Shown here: in pieces, positions 55,144 through 64,000 of the stretch
Numbering within the stretch: the stretch's first letter is position 1
How the letters are laid out: every line of letters starts with the position of its first letter
Assembly (NCBI RefSeq): GCF_012034175.1
Contig: NZ_JAATEJ010000031.1
Span: 1-64,000 of the forward strand
Reading direction: 5' to 3'
From: Actinacidiphila epipremni
Lineage (GTDB): Bacteria > Actinomycetota > Actinomycetes > Streptomycetales > Streptomycetaceae
DNA: 64,000 nucleotides
Position numbers and translations under genes: made by a program
The notes under the pieces: model-generated
Seen by the model: the letters and a program-made list of their open reading frames with translations, nothing else
The model's database searches: none
Told to the model about the DNA's origin: nothing

Positions 55144-56303
55144 TCCATGCCGTGCAACGGCAGCCGCATCATGGTCGGCTCCGCCACCGCGGCGCTCTCC
55201 TGCGGTCCGACCGTACCGTCGGTCGGGTCGTCCTCGAAGACGAACTGGCGCCCGCTCGGCAGCAGTTCCAGCCGGTCGTGCAGCATCACCGACTCACCCC
55301 TGTGCAATATGCGCACGATTCCGCGGGCCAGCGGCAGCACGGTGTCCCGGTCGGGCAGCCTGCGCCGCACCCTCGTACCGTTCGCACTGCGCTCGTCCAG
55401 GACGCTCAGCGCGCCGCCCTGGTAGCGCAGCACCACATGCGTACGGCTCACGGACTCCACCGCGGTGTCGTCGATCCAGGCGCCGAGCGCCACGCCGCCG
55501 CCGGCCGGCGCGCGGCCCACGGCCACCGGCTCGCCCTCGGTCACCATGAAGCGGCCCCGCACCGTCCCGTCCATGACCACCTTGACCTGCGCGCGGGGCG
55601 CACGCGGCCCGGCGTCGGCGAGCGGCACGCCGTGCGTGGGGCACAGCACCTGGTCCTTGCGGCGGCGGGGCAGCGCCGTCCCGGGATGCTCGGCGGAGCC
55701 GAACAGCGGGCAGCCGGGCTCCGGGCAGCGCCACTCGCGGCTGAGCACCGCGCGGTGGCGGGCCGACGGCTCCCAGCGCCGGACCACGCCCGCCTGCAGC
55801 AGCAGCCCTTCCTCCTCCTTGCGGGAGACCTGCCACTCCTCGGGCACCGGCATGATCCGCGGGCGCACGCCCACGCTTCCGTCGGGCTGCAGGACAGGGC
55901 GCAGGAAGCGGTCCCGGTCGCCGGGGATCCACGGGTAGGCGCGGTGGAAGTCCAGGAAGTTGTCGGCGCTGACCACCCGCAGGCCGAGCGCGTCGGCCAG
56001 CTCCAGGATGCGGTCGTCCGCGCGCGGCAGCACTTCCAGCTTCCCGCCGGCGTACCAGCGGCCGAGGTCGTGGCGTTCGGCGGCCGTCAGGCGCCCGTCG
56101 GTGAGCAGCGCGCGGTCGGTGATCGCGTACACCTGCACGGCCGGGTCGCGGGCGAAGTCCGCCAGCGCGTCCAGTACGCCCGCGAGCCGGGCGAGGTCCG
56201 CGGCCCGCTCGCCGCCGAGCGCCGGTTCGCGTACGACGTTGGCCACGTCGATCACGTACTCCGCGGCCGAGGTGTCCAGGGTCAGGCGGCGCTCGAACGG
56301 CAT
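55140..56303 (-). CDS. NYN/PIN-like nuclease domain fused to FHA domain
   Basis: A 387-residue protein. The N-terminal ~150 residues look like an NYN/PIN-like fold with acidic residues in family positions (AEYVIDVANVVRE, YAITDRALL, VLPRADDRILELADALGLRVVSADNFLDF). A central region has Cys pairs (WRCPEPGCPLF, LCPTHGVP), possibly zinc-binding. The FHA domain at about 275-375 has VAVGRAP, SVSRTHVVLR, DERSANGTRVRR. A phosphothreonine-controlled RNase is an inference. The ATG at 56303 follows a TAGCTT -10 (56312-56317, minus strand) with a 2-nt leader; longer in-frame starts would overlap the divergent dinG promoter. Stop overlaps the kinase start. Confidence 0.8.
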
Positions 56304-56406
56304 GTGTCCAGAAGCTAGCACCGCCCGGCCGGACCGGTCGCCGGGACGGGTGGAAGGCGTGGAATCGGACGGCGTTGTCGGTGGCTGCCCGTAGGCTTGC
56401 CTTCCT

Positions 56407-58443
56407 ATGACTGACACGTCCCCACCCGCACTCACCGACCTGCTGCACGCCGCCGTCACCGCCGTCGGAGGCGTGGAGCGGCCCGGGCAGGTCGCCATGG
56501 CCGAGGCCGTCGCCGCCGCCGTGGACGACACATCGCATCTGCTCGTCCAGGCCGGCACGGGCACCGGCAAGTCCCTGGGGTATCTGGTGCCCGCGCTCGC
56601 CCACGGCGAGCGCGTGGTGGTCGCCACCGCCACGCTGGCGCTGCAGCGCCAGCTCGTGGAGCGGGATTTGCCCCGTACGGTCGCGGCCCTCAAGCCGCTG
56701 CTGCGCCGCGAGCCGCAGTTCGCCATGCTCAAGGGCAGGTCGAACTATTTGTGCCTGCACCGCCTCCACGAGGGCGTGCCGCAGGACGACGAAGAGGGCC
56801 TGTTCGACCCCTTCGAGGCCGCCGCGCCGACCAGCAAGCTCGGCCAGGACCTGCTCCGTATGCGCGACTGGGCGGACGAGACGGAGACCGGCGACCGCGA
56901 CGGCCTGACCCCCGGCGTCTCGGACCGGGCGTGGGGCCAGGTGTCGGTCAGCTCGCGGGAGTGCCTGGGCGCGACCAAGTGCGCCTACGGTGCCGAGTGC
57001 TTCGCCGAGGCGGCGCGGGAGCGCGCCAAGCTGGCCGACGTGGTGGTCACCAATCACGCGCTGCTGGCGATCGACGCCATCGAGGGCACACCGGTGCTGC
57101 CCGCCCACGAGGTGCTGATCATCGACGAGGGGCATGAGCTCGTCTCCCGGGTGACGGGTGTCGCGACGGGCGAGCTGACCCCCGGAAGCGTGAACCGCGC
57201 GGTCAAGCGCGCCGCCCGGCTCGTCAACGAGAAGGCCGCCGACGCCCTGCTGAGCGCCGCCGAGGGCTTCGAACGGGTCATGGAGCTGGCGCTGCCCGGA
57301 CGGCTGGAGCAGATCCCCGAGGATCTGCTCTACGTCCTGTCCGCGCTGCGCGACGCCTGCCGGCAGGTCATCACCGCGCTGGGCGACACGCGCGACAAGT
57401 CGGTGCAGGACGAGGACGCGGTGCGCAAGCAGGCCCTCGGCGCCGTGGAGAACGTGCACGACGTGAGCGAGCGGCTCGTCGCGGCGTCGGAGTACGACGT
57501 GGTGTGGTGCGACCGCCACGACCGCTTCGGTGCCTCGCTGCGGATCGCGCCGCTCAATGTGTCCGGCCTGCTGCGCGAGAAGCTGTTCACCGAGCGCTCC
57601 GTCGTGCTGACCTCCGCGACCCTCAAGCTCGGCGGGGACTTCAACGGGGTGGCCGCCTCGATGGGCCTTTCCGCCGAGGGCACCGCGGGGGAGGGGGAGG
57701 CACGCTGGAAGGGCATCGACGTCGGCTCGCCCTTCGACTACCGCAAGCAGGGCATCCTGTACGTCGCCCGGCATCTGTCCGCGCCGGGCCGGGACGCGGG
57801 CCGCGCCGACATGCTGGACGAACTGGCCGAGCTGATCGAGGCGGCGGGCGGCCGTACGCTCGGGCTCTTCTCGTCGATGCGGGGCGCGCAGGCGGCTGCG
57901 GAGGCGATGCGCGAGCGGCTGGACCATCCGGTGCTGCTGCAGGGCGAGGAGACCCTGGGCGAGCTCATCAAGGCCTTCGGGCAGGACGCCCGGACATGCC
58001 TTTTCGGCACGCTGTCGCTGTGGCAGGGCGTGGACGTGCCGGGGGCGAACTGCCAGTTGGTGGTCATGGACCGGATTCCCTTCCCGCGCCCCGACGACCC
58101 GCTGATGAGCGCCCGGCAGAAGTCGGTGGAGGAACACGGCGGGAACGGATTCATGGCGGTCGCCGCCACGCATGCCGCGCTGCTGATGGCGCAGGGCGCC
58201 GGGCGGCTGATCAGGGCCTCGGGAGACCGCGGGGTCGTCGCGGTGCTGGACCCGCGGCTCGCGACCGCCCGCTACGGCGGCTTCCTGCGGGCGTCCATGC
58301 CCGACCTCTGGTACACGACCGACCGCAACCAGGTGCGCCGCTCACTGGCCGCCATCGACGCGTCGGCGAAGGCCGCGTCCGCGGAGAAGGCGACCGGGAA
58401 GGTCCCCGGGACGACTGCCGAGAAGGCCGCGGTCACGGCCTGA
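56407..58443 (+). CDS. DinG-family ATP-dependent DNA helicase
   Basis: A 678-residue XPD/DinG-type helicase, predicted 5'-3'. Walker A QAGTGTGKSLGYL (about 48-60), DEGH box (LIIDEGHELVS), SATL motif III, and C-terminal GTLSLWQGVDVPG and QGAGRLIRASGDRG. Four cysteines suited for an iron-sulfur cluster occur at about 118-205 (NYLCLHRL, ECLGATKCAYGAECF). Ala/Lys-rich tail. TAGGCT at 56392-56397 predicts a 3-nt leader. It is convergent with lexA, but no LexA box is obvious at its own promoter. Confidence 0.92.
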   Translation: MTDTSPPALTDLLHAAVTAVGGVERPGQVAMAEAVAAAVDDTSHLLVQAGTGTGKSLGYLVPALAHGERVVVATATLALQRQLVERDLPRTVAALKPLLRREPQFAMLKGRSNYLCLHRLHEGVPQDDEEGLFDPFEAAAPTSKLGQDLLRMRDWADETETGDRDGLTPGVSDRAWGQVSVSSRECLGATKCAYGAECFAEAARERAKLADVVVTNHALLAIDAIEGTPVLPAHEVLIIDEGHELVSRVTGVATGELTPGSVNRAVKRAARLVNEKAADALLSAAEGFERVMELALPGRLEQIPEDLLYVLSALRDACRQVITALGDTRDKSVQDEDAVRKQALGAVENVHDVSERLVAASEYDVVWCDRHDRFGASLRIAPLNVSGLLREKLFTERSVVLTSATLKLGGDFNGVAASMGLSAEGTAGEGEARWKGIDVGSPFDYRKQGILYVARHLSAPGRDAGRADMLDELAELIEAAGGRTLGLFSSMRGAQAAAEAMRERLDHPVLLQGEETLGELIKAFGQDARTCLFGTLSLWQGVDVPGANCQLVVMDRIPFPRPDDPLMSARQKSVEEHGGNGFMAVAATHAALLMAQGAGRLIRASGDRGVVAVLDPRLATARYGGFLRASMPDLWYTTDRNQVRRSLAAIDASAKAASAEKATGKVPGTTAEKAAVTA

Positions 58444-58496
58444 GCACCCCGCTGCGGTGCGCGGAGAAGCACTCCGGCCGCGGAGGAACAGTCCGG

Positions 58497-58524
58497 CCCC
58501 GGAACCGTCGTACGGATTCCGGGG
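58497..58524. terminator. Hairpin between dinG-like gene and lexA
   Basis: CCCCGGAACCGT and ACGG-A-TTCCGGGG pair over 12 bp with one bulged A, between two convergent genes. No T tract. Confidence 0.65.
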
Positions 58525-58560
58525 CACGCGGACGAGCGGCCGGGGCCGAGCGGTCGGGGC

Positions 58561-59340
58561 TCAGACGCGGCGCAGCACCGCGACGACCTTGCCCAGGATG
58601 GTCGCCTCGTCGCCGGGGATGGGCTGGTAGGCGGCGTTGTGCGGCAGCAGCCACACATGGCCGTTGTCCCGCTTGAAGCGCTTGACGGTGGCCTCACCGT
58701 CCAGCATGGCCGCGACGATGTCGCCGTTCTCGGCGACCGGCTGGCGGCGGACGGTGACCCAGTCGCCGTCGCAGATGGCGGCCTCGATCATCGAGTCACC
58801 AACCACCTTCAGCACGAACAGCTCGCCGTCGCCCACGAGTTGACGCGGCAGCGGGAAGACGTCCTCCACCGACTCCTCGGCGAGGATCGGCCCGCCGGCG
58901 GCGATCCGGCCGACCAGCGGCACATAGGAGGCCGAGGGCTTGCCGGAGGTGTCGGTCGGCTGCGGGTGCCCCGCGTCCGAGGCGCGCACTTCGTACGCCC
59001 GCGGGCGGTGCGGGTCGCGGCGCAGAAAGCCTTTCCGCTCCAGTGCCATGAGCTGGTGGGCGACCGAGGACGTGCTGGACAGGCCCACGGCCTGGCCGAT
59101 TTCCCGCATGGACGGCGGGTATCCGCGGCGCTGCACCGAATCCCTGATGACGTCGATGACCCTGCGCTGGCGTTCGGTGAGGCCGGAGCTGTCGGCGCGA
59201 ATACCCGGGGGCCGTCCGGGAAGGGAGCGCGCGGGCTTCGGGCTGTTCTCTTCGTTCATCACGTCCAACGGGCCGATTCGATCCGGGGAGCGGTCATGGG
59301 CGGTCAATGTCGCTGTGGCGCTCTCTGCGGCGGTGGTCAC
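58561..59340 (-). CDS. lexA: SOS repressor LexA
   Basis: A 259-residue LexA. The winged helix-turn-helix spans about 53-115 (LTERQRRVIDVIRDSVQRRGYPPSMREIGQAVGLSSTSSVAHQL). The autocleavage site is A148-G149 (RIAAGGPILAEE), the catalytic dyad S183 (GDSM) and K220 (ATVKRFKR). RecA-stimulated self-cleavage lifts repression of SOS genes. GTG 59340 was chosen because GAAAGGGG lies 5-6 nt upstream and because streptomycete LexA proteins carry a similar variable N-terminal arm; an internal ATG (residue 28, MNEENS) is the alternative. Confidence 0.95.
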   Translation of the reverse strand: MTTAAESATATLTAHDRSPDRIGPLDVMNEENSPKPARSLPGRPPGIRADSSGLTERQRRVIDVIRDSVQRRGYPPSMREIGQAVGLSSTSSVAHQLMALERKGFLRRDPHRPRAYEVRASDAGHPQPTDTSGKPSASYVPLVGRIAAGGPILAEESVEDVFPLPRQLVGDGELFVLKVVGDSMIEAAICDGDWVTVRRQPVAENGDIVAAMLDGEATVKRFKRDNGHVWLLPHNAAYQPIPGDEATILGKVVAVLRRV

Positions 59341-59443
59341 GGCGGCCCCTTTCGAGATGTTCTCCCACCGCATGAAGTGCGGGAGGCCCGCTTCCCAGCC
59401 GCGGGCAGTTAGTACAACGGTAGTGGGTTTCGAAAGGTTGCGC

Positions 59444-59457
59444 CAAACACACGTTCG
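59444..59457 (-). promoter_or_regulatory. LexA (SOS) box of lexA
   Basis: Minus strand CGAACGTGTGTTTG fits the actinobacterial SOS consensus CGAAC-N4-GTTCG with two mismatches at the right end. It lies about 104 bp before the lexA GTG and would give autorepression. Confidence 0.8.
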
Positions 59458-59711
59458 AGTGAATTTGCATAAATCCGCTGACGTGATCAAGGTACCGGGT
59501 GTATTGATCGAATGGAAGTTCGATTCTCGAAGAGGTCTGCGCGCCCCGCGCCGTTCCTCCCGCACCGCGGGAAGCGGCGGCCGTGACCCTGCGGTGGCGC
59601 CGCCCTCCAGTGTGTCACCGACACCCCGGCCGCGCCGCCGACCGCGGACCTCCGGTGGCGCGCCCGGCGGGCGGCTTGCGACACGCGGAAGGAGCGGGTT
59701 GAATCCGTCCC

Positions 59712-59758
59712 ACCACATCTAGTGGTTGGATGTGACCCGGCCACCACGGGTTGTGGTC
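59712..59758 (+). promoter_or_regulatory. Two NrdR boxes of nrdRJ
   Basis: ACCACATCTAGTGGTT (59712-59727) and ACCACGGGTTGTGGTC (59743-59758) are near-palindromic 16-bp sites resembling the NrdR consensus (ACACTATATATAGTGT). Their starts are 31 bp apart, three helical turns, as known for NrdR-controlled nrd promoters. They lie 130-180 bp before nrdR. Confidence 0.8.
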
Positions 59759-59890
59759 CGATGAAGGCCCCCCTGGGTGCAACGCCGAGAGAATCACCTA
59801 TGCTTGGGGCTGCTTCCCGGGGTCGTACGACGTTGCGGGAGCCTTGTCGCCGTGCGCGCTCCCCAGGGAGCGAGGGAGGGAGTAGGAACG

Positions 59891-60403
59891 ATGCACTGCC
59901 CCTTCTGCCGGCACTCCGACAGCCGTGTCGTCGACAGCCGCACCACGGACGACGGCGCCTCGATCCGCAGGCGCCGGCAGTGCCCACACTGCAGCCGCCG
60001 GTTCACCACGGTGGAGACGGCGTCACTGATGGTGATCAAACGCAGTGGCGTCACCGAACCCTTCAGTCGCAGCAAGGTGATCGCCGGCGTGCGCAAGGCA
60101 TGCCAGGGCCGCCCCGTCACGGAGGACGCGCTAGCCCAGCTCGGGCAGCGGGTCGAGGAGGCGGTCAGGGCCACCGGCAGCGCGGAGCTGTCGACCCACG
60201 ACGTGGGACTGGCCATACTCGGCCCGCTCCAGGACCTCGACGTCGTCGCGTATCTGCGGTTCGCCTCGGTGTATCGCGCGTTCGATTCGCTGGAGGACTT
60301 CGAGACGGCCATCAGGGAGCTGCGCGAGCAGCTGCCACCCACCACTCCTGGCGGACTCGACGAGGACCTCGGCGTCCCCGCGCCCGCATCCGCCGCCGAC
60401 TGA
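59891..60403 (+). CDS. nrdR: Transcriptional repressor NrdR
   Basis: A 170-residue repressor of ribonucleotide reductase genes. Zinc ribbon CPFCRH...CPHCSRRF (C3, C6, C31, C34), ATP-cone about 46-136 (MVIKRSGVTEPFSRSKVIAGVRKAC, DLDVVAYLRFASVYRAF) that reads the ATP/dATP state. The tail is Ala/Pro-rich. ATG 59891 after GGAGGGAGTAGGAACG; in-frame codons from 59777 are not conserved. It is in one operon with nrdJ (gap 121 nt), as in other streptomycetes. Confidence 0.96.
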   Translation: MHCPFCRHSDSRVVDSRTTDDGASIRRRRQCPHCSRRFTTVETASLMVIKRSGVTEPFSRSKVIAGVRKACQGRPVTEDALAQLGQRVEEAVRATGSAELSTHDVGLAILGPLQDLDVVAYLRFASVYRAFDSLEDFETAIRELREQLPPTTPGGLDEDLGVPAPASAAD

Positions 60404-60524
60404 GCAGCGGCGCGCAGGACACACATCTTGTTGCCGGAGCGCCACGCGCCGAGGCCATGGACAACACCGTGCTGCGGGAAGAACCGCGCACATCAGGGCG
60501 TTTTCGCCCGTATAGGGAGGCGGA

Positions 60525-63416
<2,892 letters not shown>

Positions 63417-63474
63417 CCGGTCGTCGCCGGGAGGCGGACGGCGCCCGCTGATCCGCTGAGCGGTGCGTGACGGA

Positions 63475-63510
63475 CGAGGGCGGGGAGCGTGACGGGCTCC
63501 CCGCCCTCGC
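63475..63510 (+). terminator. Terminator after nrdJ
   Basis: GAGGGCGGGGAGC (63476-63488) pairs perfectly with GCTCCCCGCCCTC (63496-63508), loop GTGACGG. No T tract, 60 nt after the nrdJ stop. Confidence 0.8.
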
Positions 63511-63574
63511 GCATGCCCGGAAGGTTGCGGCCGAGCGGCGAAACCGACGGCCGCCGCACCACTACGATGGCGCG

Positions 63575-64000
63575 GTGTTGGTGAAGTGGATACGCTGCGG
63601 CGTCCTCGACCGTGACGGTTTCGACCGGGGTCAGCGCACCTGGGTGGCGCTCAGGGAACGGCCGGGCTTCCACGGCCAGGCGGGGGGCTGGAGCCGTTCA
63701 CAGCCCGGCGTGGCCCATCTGTTCGGCTTCTGGGACGGGCAGCAGTCCTACGACGCCTTCATGGCAGGGCCGCACGCGGAGCTGGCGGCGGCGCAGGCCG
63801 GCACCTACGAGATGCTGGCCGCGCGGACGTTCACCCACCGGCTGGACGTCAAGGTGGGGTTCGAGCCGCGCTTCACGGACGCGGACCTGCTGCGGGTGGC
63901 GCTGTGCAAGGTGCGCCCGGAGCGGGTCGACCACTTCACGCAGATGCAGGAGCGGGTCTGGAACCCCGCGATGGCCGGGTCTCCCGGCATGCTGCGCGGG
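63575..64000 (+). CDS. DUF4937/YdbC-like protein (partial, runs off the window)
   Basis: The first 142 codons of a gene cut by the window end. It starts VLVKWIRCGVLDRDGFDRGQ, continues with AWxxLRERPGFHGQ-type sequence, then VAHLFGFWDGQQSYDAFMAGPH and LDVKVGFEPRFTDADLLRVALCKV, matching the YdbC/DUF4937 family often found after nrdJ in Streptomyces (a dimeric alpha-beta barrel type fold; function unknown to me). TACGAT at 63563-63568 lies at -12 to -7 from this GTG, supporting the start and a leaderless mRNA. An ATG at 63567 is in another frame. Confidence 0.82.
   Translation, partial: MLVKWIRCGVLDRDGFDRGQRTWVALRERPGFHGQAGGWSRSQPGVAHLFGFWDGQQSYDAFMAGPHAELAAAQAGTYEMLAARTFTHRLDVKVGFEPRFTDADLLRVALCKVRPERVDHFTQMQERVWNPAMAGSPGMLRG

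Larger units (their letters stand above)
59341..59890. other. lexA-nrdR intergenic region (550 bp)
   Basis: Divergent control region without a gene. It holds the lexA ribosome site (near 59347), the LexA box (59444-59457), an AT-rich stretch on the lexA promoter side (59460-59530), two NrdR boxes (59712-59758) and a TATGCT -10-like box near 59799 for nrdR. No B12 riboswitch element was found. Confidence 0.7.

Noticed and set aside
59480..59890. B12 riboswitch for nrdJ
   Set aside because: No B12-box (GCCACTG) or suitable fold was seen. Control is explained by the NrdR boxes; in Streptomyces the B12 riboswitch belongs to nrdABS.

Overview
The window is high-GC, gene-dense chromosomal DNA. Its gene order matches the conserved core region of Streptomyces (Streptomycetaceae) from the osa osmotic-adaptation genes through recA to lexA and nrdRJ, which corresponds to roughly SCO5746-SCO5806 in S. 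coelicolor from memory. RecA, LexA, NrdR/NrdJ, ClgR, a RelA/SpoT homologue and the poly-HAMP kinase all have streptomycete form. No prophage, integrase, CRISPR array or conjugative element was seen. The only mobile-type sequence is one short MITE-like element.

Layout. 1-1200: 3' end of an rRNA operon (5S rRNA and terminator), a small degenerate DegT-like protein and tRNA-Thr(GGT). 1255-10580: osmostress signalling by OsaC (anti-sigma kinase/PAS/GAF/PP2C) divergent from OsaA (hybrid kinase with ten exact-length 276-bp HAMP repeats) and the response regulator OsaB. 10709-18198: FtsK, a RodZ-like protein, RimO, an unusual PgsA-CinA fusion, and ClgR. 18413-25217: DpsB-type ferritin-like protein, a small membrane protein, an Nei-type glycosylase, a 235-bp MITE and the large helicase Lhr. 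25309-28887: AraC regulator, AzlCD exporter, DUF3046 protein and an AI-2E-type membrane protein. 28904-30802: SOS-controlled recA-recX. 30850-36099: FAD monooxygenase, OmpR-type two-component system and a lone TAXI solute-binding protein. 36210-45900: miaB, a LigB-like protein, a small antitoxin-like protein, miaA, a membrane protein, dapF, rshA and hflX. 45970-53246: lipoprotein serine protease and a four-gene NRPS-independent siderophore (NIS) operon. 53319-56303: two FHA proteins and a Ser/Thr kinase. 56407-63416: DinG-type helicase, lexA, and nrdR-nrdJ. 63575-end: start of a DUF4937/YdbC-like gene.

Functional themes. DNA damage and repair: recA/recX, lexA, nei, lhr, dinG, with SOS boxes before recA and lexA. 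tRNA, ribosome and translation-linked functions: rimO, miaA, miaB, hflX, rshA. Osmotic and starvation stress: osaABC, dpsB, clgR. dNTP supply: nrdRJ, with two NrdR boxes 31 bp apart.

Most unusual items: the in-frame PgsA-CinA fusion; the NIS operon with a diaminobutyrate aminotransferase and acetyltransferase but no local N-monooxygenase, decarboxylase or iron box; the MITE whose CTAG target duplication supplies the lhr stop codon; the NYN-FHA/kinase pair convergent with a second FHA gene; and a repeated pattern in which a -10-like hexamer lies so that transcription should begin at or within three bases of the start codon of about thirteen genes (leaderless mRNAs). I see no completely new defence or mobile system here. 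The NIS operon and the FHA/kinase module are the best candidates for undescribed biology.
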